Source: Verrucomicrobiota bacterium
GTDB lineage: Bacteria > Verrucomicrobiota > Verrucomicrobiia > Limisphaerales > Pedosphaeraceae
Reading direction: 5' to 3'
DNA: 64,000 nucleotides
Assembly (NCBI GenBank): GCA_021325145.1
Contig: JAJPHR010000009.1
Location: 89,506-153,505, forward strand
The position numbers were made by a program, and so were the translations under genes. Within the stretch, counting starts at the first letter, position 1. Every line of letters begins with the position of its first letter. This document shows, one piece after another, positions 52,028-62,200 of the stretch. The notes below the pieces were generated by a model, which did no database searches, was not told the origin of the DNA, and saw nothing but the letters and a program-made list of their open reading frames with translations.

Positions 52028-52586
52028 GGCGGCCCAAAATAAAAAAAGAGGTTTAATTTGGTTTAATTTACTTTAATTCGGCCTGATTTCTTGCTCCGGA
52101 GGCTTAATTTCCGTTCGTCCCATCCGCCGGTGTCGGCAGGGAAAAGGCCGCAGTCGGCGGATTGAGATCCGCGTTTCATTTTTTCGAGTGTTTGGGTTTT
52201 TGGTTCCTGGTGGTTGGCGTGCCCGCCAAAACTGGCTTTGTGCGCAGGCGGAGGCTTCCTGCGCCGCGCAGGAGCGGACTTCAGCGTATTACATTTGGCA
52301 TACTCTCCCATTCTGCACCTATCGCTCGAGCTTGTCAACATTATTATTCAGATGTATCCAGTAACCGGCTTCCTGGGCTGAACCTCTGACGATTCCTGAT
52401 CACCCGTGACGTCCGGCTCCGCAACTCCCGCTTCTGTTCCGGACGAACAACCGACAATGGTCTGACGTTTCAACGCCTGGCCCAGTTCCAAGTCCCGGAG
52501 GGACGGCAGAATGGTCCGGCCTGTCGATCGGTTTACTCTTCATCAAACCCTCTTGACCTCCGCCCCTTCTCCCGCAAACTAACTCC
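52028..52586. other. 559-bp noncoding gap between divergent genes
   Basis: No gene supported. The AT-rich 10-bp-period tract lies at 52053-52082 and a 7-bp-period tract (TGGGTTT, TTGGTTC, CTGGTGG) at about 52186-52220. The remainder (52230-52586) has no visible motif apart from short GC hairpins. Confidence 0.7.
52053..52082. repeat. 10-bp periodic AT-rich tract, copy 2
   Basis: Units TTAATTTGGT, TTAATTTACT, TTAATTCGGC. The first 27 bp are identical to 27560-27586. Confidence 0.9.
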
Positions 52587-53861
52587 ATGAAGTTCCGTTC
52601 CGCCCTTGTCTGCGTCGCCGCTCTGCTCGCCGCCAGCTTCGCGCTTGCTGCCAGCCCGTCGAACTGGCCGCACTGGCGCGGCCCGCTGGACAACGGCAGC
52701 GCTGATTCCGGCAGCTACCCGGTCAAATGGGACACGACCTCGAACGTCCTGTGGAAGGCGGAACTTCCCGGCAAAGGCTGCTCCACACCCATCGTCTGGG
52801 ACCAGCGCATCTTCCTCACTGCGCCCGCCGACGGCCAGGACGCCCTCCTCGCCTTCGATTGGTCCGGCAAGCTTCAATGGCAGACCGCCCTCGGCCCGGA
52901 GCGCGCCGGCAAGAACGCGCACGGATCCGGCAGCAATCCTTCACCCGTCACCGATGGCCAAAGCGTCTTCGTCTATTTCAAAAGCGGCGATTTGGCAGCG
53001 CTTGATTTCGACGGCAAAATCCGCTGGCAGGCCAACCTCGTCGAACGCTATGGCCGGGACACCCTTTATTGGGACTACGGCACCTCGCCCGTGCTGACGG
53101 AAAAAGACGTGATCGTGGCGCGAATGCACCACGGCGATTCCTACGTCGCCGCTTTCGACAAAACCACCGGCGCGCTCCACTGGAAAGTTCCCCGCAACTA
53201 CACCACGCCCATTGAAGGCGACCACAGCTACGCCACGCCCATTGTCATCCACGAGCAGGGCAGGGAAGCGCTCGTGATTCTGGGCGGAGAACACCTCACC
53301 GCCCATGATGCAGCCGACGGCAGCCTCCTCTGGTCCTGTGGCGATTTTAATCCGCAAGCCAAAGCCAATTGGGTGCCCGTCGGCTCCCCCGTCATCTCCG
53401 GTGACATGGCCGTGGTCCCCTATGGTCGCGGCGCGCGTTTGCACGGCATCAAACTCGGCGGCAGTGGCGACGTCACCGCCACGCACCGAATCTGGCTGCG
53501 CGATGACACCGGCGCTTTTGTCTCCACTCCCGCCGCCGCCGCTGGCCGCATTTACCTCCTCCACGATCACGGCGCCGATCGTGGCACACTCGAATGCCTC
53601 GGTGCCGCCACCGGCAAAACCCTGTGCAAAGGCGAACTTCCCCGCAGCAGCGCCGAATTCTACGCCTCGCCCGTGTTGGCGGACGGGAAAATCTACGCCG
53701 CCCGTGAAGACGGCGTTGTCTTTGTGGCCCACTGCAACGACAAATTCGAACTCCTCGCCGCCAACGACATGGGCGAACCCATCATCGCCTCCCCCGTCCC
53801 CGTCGCCAACCGCCTCCTGATTCGCGGCGAGAAACATCTCTTTTGTATTTCAGCCCGCTAA
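52587..53861 (+). CDS. Secreted PQQ-type beta-propeller protein
   Basis: 424 residues. Signal peptide MKFRSALVCVAALLAASFAL then AAS. Mature start WPHWRGPLDNGSADSGSYPV, the WPxWRGPxxxG opening common in planctomycete and verrucomicrobial PQQ-like (Kelch/WD-type) proteins. About seven blades follow, each with SPVxTDG or AxDxxTGxxxW: SGKLQWQTAL, DGKIRWQANL, TTGALHWKVP, DGSLLWSCGD. No PQQ-binding acidic or catalytic residues can be confirmed. A PQQ dehydrogenase role is therefore doubtful; it may be a structural or binding propeller. Confidence 0.88.
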   Translation: MKFRSALVCVAALLAASFALAASPSNWPHWRGPLDNGSADSGSYPVKWDTTSNVLWKAELPGKGCSTPIVWDQRIFLTAPADGQDALLAFDWSGKLQWQTALGPERAGKNAHGSGSNPSPVTDGQSVFVYFKSGDLAALDFDGKIRWQANLVERYGRDTLYWDYGTSPVLTEKDVIVARMHHGDSYVAAFDKTTGALHWKVPRNYTTPIEGDHSYATPIVIHEQGREALVILGGEHLTAHDAADGSLLWSCGDFNPQAKANWVPVGSPVISGDMAVVPYGRGARLHGIKLGGSGDVTATHRIWLRDDTGAFVSTPAAAAGRIYLLHDHGADRGTLECLGAATGKTLCKGELPRSSAEFYASPVLADGKIYAAREDGVVFVAHCNDKFELLAANDMGEPIIASPVPVANRLLIRGEKHLFCISAR

Positions 53862-53882
53862 CCCGTTACCAACGCTTGACCT

Positions 53883-54281
53883 ATGCCTCCCACTCTCGCC
53901 AACGGCAAAATCTGCTACATTGAGTTTCCTGCGACCGACATCCAACGTTCGGCGGACTTTTACCATGCCGTCTTCGGCTGGCCGATTCGGCGGCGCGGCG
54001 ATGGCAGCACCGCCTTTGACGACACCGTTGGCCAGGTAAGCGGCACTTGGAAACTCGGCCGGCCTCCGATGTCCACGCCCGGCCTGCTGTTTTATGTCAT
54101 GGTTGACAGTGTCGAGGCAACCATCGCCACGATCATCGCCAACGGAGGCGAAATTGTGCAGCCCATCGGCGGCGACGCGCCTGAAATTACCGCAAGGTTT
54201 CGCGATCTCGCCGGAAACGTGGTCGGCCTCTACCAGGAACCCACAAAGCCGAACGCATCCTTGCCTTCCGCATCATCTTAG
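53883..54281 (+). CDS. VOC family (glyoxalase-like) protein
   Basis: 132 residues, two beta-alpha-beta-beta-beta modules. Start: GKICYIEFPATDIQRSADFY and HAVFGWPIRRRGDGSTAFDD. Second half: GLLFYVMVDSVEATIATIIA, GGEIVQPIG and RDLAGNVVGLYQEP. The GLYQEP end, with a metal-ligand Glu, is typical of the VOC group related to 27-kDa antigen or YdcE-like proteins. Catalytic activity is not established. Its stop codon lies inside the operator region of the next gene. Confidence 0.88.
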   Translation: MPPTLANGKICYIEFPATDIQRSADFYHAVFGWPIRRRGDGSTAFDDTVGQVSGTWKLGRPPMSTPGLLFYVMVDSVEATIATIIANGGEIVQPIGGDAPEITARFRDLAGNVVGLYQEPTKPNASLPSASS

Positions 54282-54290
54282 TGTAATAAT
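54261..54290 (+). promoter_or_regulatory. Possible promoter of the pncB-like gene
   Basis: TTGCCT (54261-54266), an 18-bp spacer, AATAAT (54285-54290, 5 of 6 to TATAAT). Transcription would start close to the ATG at 54300, giving a nearly leaderless mRNA. The operator at 54277-54299 overlaps the -10 box. Confidence 0.4.
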
Positions 54291-54299
54291 AACACTAAG
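54277..54299 (+). promoter_or_regulatory. Likely NrtR operator
   Basis: Perfect palindrome: CTTAGTGT, a 7-bp centre AATAATA, ACACTAAG. It keeps the GT-N7-AC core of NrtR operators, and TAGTGT...ACACTA is the arm pattern seen for NrtR, the Nudix-domain regulator of NAD metabolism. It ends one base before the ATG of nicotinate phosphoribosyltransferase. NrtR itself is not in the window. Confidence 0.6.
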
Positions 54300-55775
54300 A
54301 TGCAAACCCAGACATCCAGCGCGGAATCGGGAAACAGCCTCGCGCTGTTGACCGATCTTTACCAACTCACCATGGCCTATGGCTATTGGAAGTCGGGCCT
54401 GGCCGGCCGCCGGGCGGTTTTCCATCTCTCCTTCCGCAAGCCGCCTTTCCGGAGCGGGTTCACCATTGCCTGCGGGCTCGCGCAAGCCGTCGAATTTCTC
54501 CAAAACTTCCGCTTCACGGACTCGGACACGGCATATCTGGCCGGTTTAAGGGGCAATGACGATCAGCCGCTTTTTGAACCTGCTTTTCTTGGGTATTTGC
54601 GGGACTTGCGTTTCACCTGCGATTTGGACGCCATTCCTGAAGGCACCGCCGTTTTTCCGCAGGAACCGCTGCTGCGTGTCTGCGGGCCCATTCTCCAGGC
54701 GCAGCTTTTGGAAACCCCGCTGTTGAACATGTTGAATTTTCAATCCTTGATCGCCACCAAAGCCGCTCGCATCTGTCTCGCGGCCAGAGGCGATCCAGTG
54801 ATCGAGTTCGGTCTGCGCCGCGCCCAGGGCATCGATGGCGCGCTCACGGCGAGCCGGGCGGCTTACGTTGGTGGTTGCGCGGGAACTTCGAACGTGCTGG
54901 CGGGCAAAACTTTCGGGATCCCCGTGAAAGGCACGCATGCCCATAGCTGGGTGATGTCCTTCGACAACGAACTGGAAGCCTTTCGCGCCTACGCCGCGGC
55001 CATGCCGAACAACAGCATTTTTCTCGTCGATACCTACAACACTCTCAACGGCGTCCGTCACGCCATTGAGGCCGGTCGCTGGTTGCGCGAACAAGGCCAT
55101 CAACTCGCCGGCATCCGGCTCGATTCCGGCGACCTGGCCTGGCTGAGCATCGAGGCCCGCAAACTCCTCGATGCCGCCGGGTTCAAAGACGCCGTGATCG
55201 TCGGCAGCAACGACCTGGACGAACACATCATCGACAGCCTCAAGGAACAAGGCTCCACGATCAATGTCTGGGGCGTCGGCACGCGCCTCGTCACCGGCCA
55301 TGACCAATGCGCCCTGGGCGGAGTTTACAAACTCTCAGCCATGGAAAGCCCGACCGGCGGCTGGGATTACAAACTGAAACTCTCCGAACAAGCGATCAAG
55401 ATCACCACGCCCGGCATTCCCCAGGTCCGCCGGTTCCGCGACGCCGGCGGCTTCGTGGCCGACGCAATCTACGATGCGCCAAATCCTCCGAGCGGCGAAG
55501 TTGTGATCGTCGATCCCTCCGACCTGACCCGCCGCAAGCATGTCCCGGCGGGCACACCCAGCGAAGAACTGCTGGTGCCGATATTCCGGGCCGGCAAACT
55601 GGTGTCGCCGTTGCCCGACCTCCGCGAAGCCCGGCACCGCACCCAAAGCCAGCTCGCCCAATTGCATGCCGGCATCAAACGCTTCGTGAACCCGCACGAG
55701 TATCCGGCTGGCCTGGAACTTGGCCTGCACGACCTGAAAACCAAACTCGTGTTAAAGGCGCGCGGAGAAATATGA
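54300..55775 (+). CDS. pncB: Nicotinate phosphoribosyltransferase
   Basis: 491 residues. It starts [18 protein letters not shown], the mark of the long (human NAPRT-like) branch. [20 protein letters not shown] and [11 protein letters not shown] (with the catalytic-region His) follow, then [20 protein letters not shown] and [19 protein letters not shown], the phosphate-binding region. It makes nicotinate mononucleotide from nicotinate and PRPP, using ATP, in the Preiss-Handler route to NAD. The operator next to the start suggests repression when NAD or ADP-ribose signals are low or high via NrtR. Its length is in the normal range for this branch. Confidence 0.95.
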   Translation: MQTQTSSAESGNSLALLTDLYQLTMAYGYWKSGLAGRRAVFHLSFRKPPFRSGFTIACGLAQAVEFLQNFRFTDSDTAYLAGLRGNDDQPLFEPAFLGYLRDLRFTCDLDAIPEGTAVFPQEPLLRVCGPILQAQLLETPLLNMLNFQSLIATKAARICLAARGDPVIEFGLRRAQGIDGALTASRAAYVGGCAGTSNVLAGKTFGIPVKGTHAHSWVMSFDNELEAFRAYAAAMPNNSIFLVDTYNTLNGVRHAIEAGRWLREQGHQLAGIRLDSGDLAWLSIEARKLLDAAGFKDAVIVGSNDLDEHIIDSLKEQGSTINVWGVGTRLVTGHDQCALGGVYKLSAMESPTGGWDYKLKLSEQAIKITTPGIPQVRRFRDAGGFVADAIYDAPNPPSGEVVIVDPSDLTRRKHVPAGTPSEELLVPIFRAGKLVSPLPDLREARHRTQSQLAQLHAGIKRFVNPHEYPAGLELGLHDLKTKLVLKARGEI

Positions 55776-55800
55776 CCAGCGCCAGGCACGGGAGCGCTCC

Positions 55801-56202
55801 ATGACATTAAGGAACCCATCGCAAATGAATGTGAGTGAGCAACAAACCACAACGCTATTCCGTCCTGTCGGCCCGAAGGAACTCGCGTTGATCCGCGACT
55901 CGGGCATGAAGGCTTTCCCACCACGCCTCCCGGAACAGCCTATCTTTTACCCGGTGCTCAATGAGGAGTACGCCACGCAGATCGCCCGCGACTGGAACGC
56001 TCCCGATTCAGGTTCGGGCTACGTCACCCGGTTCCGCGTGAGTTCCTCATTTCTCGCCCGCTATCCCGTCAAAACCGTGGGCGCCTCAATTCATCAGGAA
56101 CTCTGGATTCCGGCCGAAGACCTCGAGGAAATGAACCGGAATATCGTCGGCGAAATTGAAGTCGTTGCCGAGTTCCATTCCTCCAAAACTCAAAAATCGT
56201 AG
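55801..56202 (+). CDS. Small conserved protein, ADP-ribosylation/crystallin-J1 annotated family
   Basis: 133 residues from ATG 55801, which has GGAG 8 bp upstream; ATG 55825 is also possible. The pattern LFRPVGPKELALIRDSGMKA, FPPRLPEQPIFYPVLNEEYA, GYVTRFRVSSSFLARYPV and HQELWIPAEDLEEMNRNIVG is conserved in many bacteria, often under the name ADP-ribosylation/crystallin J1. The strict FPPRLPEQPIFYP core suggests a specific ligand site, but I know of no proven function. It lies 25 bp after pncB on the same strand, so a link to NAD metabolism is possible. Confidence 0.72.
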   Translation: MTLRNPSQMNVSEQQTTTLFRPVGPKELALIRDSGMKAFPPRLPEQPIFYPVLNEEYATQIARDWNAPDSGSGYVTRFRVSSSFLARYPVKTVGASIHQELWIPAEDLEEMNRNIVGEIEVVAEFHSSKTQKS

Positions 56203-56247
56203 CAGCCCATGTAAGGCGGCTCCAAGCTTTCCTCACTCATGCGAGAG

Positions 56248-59200
56248 CTACTGTGCCGGCTGCCAGATTCGCAGGTTGATGAACTGATTCGTCGAAGTCG
56301 AATAGGGGAGCAATACTTCAGACACCACGGTTTCGGTCAATCCGTTGGGATCAGCGGTGGCGCTCAGTTCCTGTACGTAGTTCGTGCTCCAATTCACCAT
56401 GTCGCCGGACACGAAGAGTCCATAACGAACATCTGTGGGCATGACGCGGCGCTGGTACGTCACCATCACGTGATTCAGCCCGTCGTTGGGGTCAACCTGA
56501 ATGACCGTCGCCACCGGCGCGTTTGTCTCCACCGCTTTGGGATCACGGTTCAACGCATACTCCGCAAAATTGATCAAGCCATCGTGGTCGAAATCCGCGG
56601 TCGGGCCGGTCAGTTTGGGGTTGGTCAATTCCTCCAGCGAAAAGTTGGCTATGCTCCATTGCCCATAAGGCGAATCATGGATCGTCACCGTGGCCGGTCC
56701 GCTCTGGATGGTGTAGGCCGCGTTACTCACAAGGGTGAAAATCACCGACTCATCGCCTTCGGTCTTCAGGTCCAGGAACGGCGTTACCGGCAACTGGAGC
56801 GTATCCTGGCCCGCCGGGATCACGACTGCATTCGACATGGTGACATAATCCACCCCGTTGCTGGCGATGCCGCTGATGTCCAGATAGACCGTCATCGGAA
56901 CACTGAGATCGCCCACCCGCTGCAAGGTGAACTGGCCCACCACCGGCCCCAATTCGGCGGCATCCGGAATGGACGCGGAGAGGCTGAGATCCGTCGGCTC
57001 CGTGACGGTAACATCCACATCTCCAAACACCGCCACCTGCCCATCGTCGGAAATCAGGCGCAGGACGTAATCTCCCGTCGCTCCGAAAATGAAGGTGTTC
57101 GTGGCGCTGTTGGTGGGGGTAAAGGTGACCGGTCCGGCGTTGGTCACGACGCTCCAGCCGTTGGTCAAAAGACCCGGCGGGTTCGGTTGGCCATCATCCG
57201 ACACCACACCATCAAATTCCACCGGCAGGTTTATTTGCACCGTGACATTCGATCCGACGTTCACCACCGGCGCCAGGTTCGCCGGCGGCAGCGCGGCCAA
57301 CGCGGCAATCTCCCCGGCCTGCAAGGGCCGTTTGTAAAGCCGCACGTCATCGATCAAACCGTTCCACGAATTGGCGCCATCGCCCGGTCCCTTGCCCGCG
57401 ATAAATTGCAGGCAGTTGGTCAAATATCCCTTGCCGACGAGCGGGGGAAACGTCGGCATGTCGAGTTGGCCGTTGATGAACATGATTGGGGCGCTCCCGT
57501 TGGTCCAGGTCACGGCCACATGCTGCCATTGGTTCGTCGTGGTGTTGCTGGCGCTCACGTAGCGCACGGTGCCTTTTCGCGATGGAATGGTAGCCTCGAT
57601 GACGTTCGTCCCATGACTGCGGGCATCGTAGGCCAGTGCGCGCAGGGCAAAGGTCTGGTCCGTTGTGTCGGAGTCATTTGCTGAAATGAAGCCCACATCC
57701 GGATTGGGCGTGGCCGATTTGATCCACATCGAGATGGACAACGCCTTGAGGCCGTCAAGGAATGGCTTGCCGCTCGCTTCGCTGACGTAATCGTTGGTCC
57801 CGCCGAGGGACACCGCGCCGTTGATCATCCCGTTGGTGACCCAGTCGTTGGAACCAGCCAGTGTGCCGTTGTGGCCATTGGTCGTGGTGTCGAGCGCGGT
57901 TGTTCCGCCGCCATCGTCGAGATTCCAGTAAAGCAAATCGGGAGCCAGCGCGATGTCCTTGTTTACGACCACGGTAATGTCCTTGCGGGTGCGCAATTGT
58001 CCATCGTCCGCGATTAATTCCAGGACAAAAACCCCGTTGGTGTTGAAGACCACCGTCGTGCTGGCCGAGTTTGTGTCGCCGAATTGGTACGTGTTGGTGT
58101 CCGCCCCATTAATATTGGTCCAGGTGGTTGTGAGTGTCGGGTTCAGAATACCGTCGTCGGTCACGGTGGCGTTCAGGATCATCCCCACGTTCGTTCCAAC
58201 CATGGTGAGGAACACCAGGTTGGTGGCCGGCCGGGTGATGTCCACCACCGGGAAGCGGTTCGTGCCGACGTCATCGATGGTCACGACGACATTGCTCGCC
58301 CCTTGGATCGTGTAATTTGTCGGATCGGGCAACAGCGTGACGGAAACCGTCTCAGTGCCTTCGATCAGGAGGTCGTTCGTCGGATAAATATAAAGATTGT
58401 AGGACGTCATGCCGCAGCAGAAAAACACGTTGGTCTGGAACGGCGGATAATCCACTCCGTACGTGGCGGTTCCGCCAACGCTTAGATGCGCCGTAAAGTC
58501 AATCTGCGGATCACCCTGTCGCGTAATGGTGATGATGCCCGGGTGTTCCCCATCTTCGGACGCGTTGGTTGCAACTCCCACCAGACCCACCCCCGGCATG
58601 TTGTCGTTGATGGTGACGGTCGCGGAAGTTGGCGAACTGAGGTTGTAGCCGGACGCGCTGAGCAACGTGAGCGTCACAGTCCTTGGCCCCACGGGGATGT
58701 TATCGATGAGCGGGAGAATCGTCAGCGTGTTGGAGAGTTGCGTGGCGGGAATGATGACGAAGTTCGTAATGGTGGCGTAATCCACGCCGTTGCTCGCCGT
58801 GCCGCTGATGCTATAGAGAACCTCCACGTCCGCATTCGTGGTGCCGACGCGCGTGAACGTGAATTGCCCCGGATCAGGCCCGACCTTTGATGCGATAAAA
58901 TCGGTTGCTTCCAACCGCACTGTCTGGTTGGTTTCCTGGATAAGAACCGTGGCCGATGCCGGATAGAGCACCTGGTAGGTGCTGTTGTCCGTCAAAGTTA
59001 CGATCGCCCGCTCCTCGCCGGCCACGGCATGAACATCCAACGCCATCACCGGCAGCGTCAGCGAAGACTGGCCGGGTGCGAACGTCACCGAGTTGCTCAA
59101 CGTGGCATAATCCGTGCCGTTGACGGCCGTGCCCCCGATGGAGAACAAAACGGCCAGCGCTCCCGTGGTCGAACCAGTGCGCGTAAACACAAACGCGCCG

Positions 59201-62200
59201 TTGTTGGTGGTTCCGCGCACGGCCACCGGCTGGTTAGTCGAGGTCACGGACACGATCGGCAGCGTATTCGTGTTATTGTCCGCAATCGTAACGATGGCGA
59301 CGGACGGTGATCCGATATTTGCACCCGGCGCGCTGCTGAGGGTGACGACAACGGTTTCGGGATACTCCTTCGTAATATCGCGCACCGGCGAAATCGGCAC
59401 GTCCAGGAAGGATGCGCCGGCCGGGATGGTGACCGAATTACCGATGGACGCGTAATCGCTCGGGGCGCTCGCAGTGCCGGTTACTTCGAAGTTCACCACC
59501 ATCGCCGCGTTGGTGGGGCCCGCGCGGGAGAAGCGGAAGTTGCCGGCGACTGGCCCGTTCTCCGAGGCCGCCGGGACCGTCGCGGATACGCTCACCGTGC
59601 CGGCATCATCGTCGAGAATGGTGTAAGTATGGATCTTCTGCTGGCCAAGCGTCGCGTTGACAGGATTTATGATGGCGAGGCGGATGGTTTGGTTCGGTTC
59701 GACAACGCTGTCATTGACAATGGCAAGCGGCAGCGACTTCGCCGCCTCACCCGGCGCAAACGTCAAGGTGCCGGGCGTGAACTGGAAGCGGCTGCTCGGA
59801 GCAGTGCCGCCGATGTAAATATAGTCAACGCTGATGGGAACGGTGGACGTGGCGGTCAGGGAAACACTCACCCCCGGCGATTGGCTTTCAACCGCGCTTG
59901 ACGCGGTGAAAGTGAAACTTACGGCCGGCACATTGTTCGAATCCTCGTCCATGATGGTTACCACCGCCGAATTCCCCGCGCCGATGTTATAATTAGTGCC
60001 AGCCACCAGGGTCAGGATCACGGTTTCGTTGGTTCCCCAATATAGATTATCGAAGGGAATCACCTCCAGCGTGACGCTGCTCGAACCATTGGGGATCACC
60101 ACGGTGTTGTCCAGCGGAACATAATCCGCGCCATTGACCGCCGTTCCGCTGATGCCGAGGTTCACCGTCAAGTCGCCGTTCACGGCCGAGCCGCGCGAAA
60201 TCCGGAATTCGCCGGTGTCGGTGCCAGGTTCGGACGCGGTGGGATCGGTGGCCACAATGGTTACGGTGGGCAATTGCGCGTCGTGAATCGCAATGGCCGC
60301 GATGCCGGCTTCACCCACGCTATAATTGGTGTTGGCCAGCAGCGTTATAATCACCGATTCGTCGCCTTCCAACAGATTGTCGGCCAACGGTGTCACCGTG
60401 ATGTCTGCCGACGATTGGCCGCCGGGAATGATGACCGAACCGCTGAGCGCCACGTAATCGGCGCCGCTCGTGGCCGTGCCGCCGATACTGTAGTTCACCA
60501 CCAGATTCGGCGCCAGGTCACCGGTGCGCACCACGGTGAACTTGCCCGCAGTCGAGGGTTCAAAAGCCGGACGCGTCGGATAAATGCTTACGTTGATCAA
60601 ATCATCATCGATAATGGTGATGGTGGCCGCGCTTGTGTCCGCAGTGTATGACGGGCTGCTGCTGACGGTGACAATCACGGTCTCATTGGTTTCCACCAAA
60701 GTGTCGTCGATGATCCGGAAGGGGACGCTCACTGAACTGCTTCCCGCTGGAATGATCACCACACCCAGCAAGGCTTGATAGTCGACGCCCGGTGTTGCCG
60801 AACCGCTCACCGAATAGTTCACGGTCAAATCGTTCGCCGTGCTTCCGTTGCGCGTGAAAATAAACGCTCCTCCATTCGGGTCGCTCTCGATCACAGAGTT
60901 GTCGCCCGAACTTGTCGTCGCGGCGACCGATACTGTCGATTTTGACGGGACGTCGTCGTCAATGATGGTAATGGTCGCTTCGCCCAGCGACCCGTTGATG
61001 TAGTTGGTGTCCTCCAGGACTGTGAGCGTGACCGTTTCCGGCCCCTCGACCAGTGAATCGTTGATCGTTTGGAAGGCAAACTGCAACTGGTTGCTCCCGG
61101 GTGGGAAATCGTAGACGTTGGTTCCCGGCGCCAGCACATTTGCCCCGGGTGGTGGATTCAAAGTGTAGTCGGACCCGAGATCAGCCGTGCCGGAAAGATA
61201 CAGGCTGATCGTCAGGTTCGTGGCCAGGTCCCCGGTGCGCGTGACGGTGAAATAATTGATGTCGCTGCTGTTTTCGAGCACCGCGTTCGTGCTCGCGGCG
61301 ATCATGACGGCCTGCACCGGCGTGGCGACCCAGTCTGCGTTGGTTATCACATCCGTCACCGGATTTGTCCAGGTCAGGTTCGTGAACGTGTAACCGTACT
61401 TGACCGCGTTGAGCGTGAGTTGGCCGCTGGCGTTGGCAATGATGTAATTTCCGTCGCTGTCCGTAAAACCGCCAAAGTATGGGCCATTGGTCAAACCACC
61501 GTCCACCCGCACGCCTTCGACTGGATCGCCATTGAGATCGGTGATTGTTCCGGTGATGAGGAATCCGCCGGGCGAACCGATGGTGACCAGGGCGTTGGCG
61601 CTGGCCACGCCGCCTTTCATGTCGCTTACCTCGCAATGCACCACATGCTGGCCGGGCGCGTTCCAGGTTTGAATGGTCCAGGGCAGGTTGTTGGTGCTGA
61701 ACGTGAAATCGTCGAACGTCCACGAATAAGCAAGCGTGTCTCCATCGGGGTCAAACGCCGTGGCATGAAAATAAATCGGCGTTCCGGGCGTGGCGATCTG
61801 AGGTTGCACTTCGATGCTCAGTATCGGCGGCTGGTTCGTCGGGAACGTGCCCGCATTCACCTGCACGTCGATGAAGAGATTGGTGCCGACCACCCCATGC
61901 GCCACGGGCGTAATGTGCACACCCGCGGGCGCGTCGGTGTACGTTCGGCCGATCACCACGGGCGCGTCATCCTTGCCATTGGGTGAATCGGGCGTCGTAT
62001 CGAGTAAATGCGTGCCGCCATGGCTCAGGGCCCAGGGCGACCAGTTCAACAGCACGCCGTTCTGCTGCCAGGGATTGGATTTGAACAACTGCCGGAATTC
62101 GATCCAATAGTCGCGTTGAAAATCCTTTTTGACTTTCGCCGCGTAGAACTGCCCATCTACACGTTGCGGAACATCGAAGGCAAAAATGCGATACACGCCG

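Noticed and set aside
56239..57684. 481-residue plus-strand open frame
   Set aside because: Antisense to the zincin gene; no homology features.
61069..61986. 305-residue plus-strand open frame
   Set aside because: Antisense to the Calx-beta/PKD part of the zincin.
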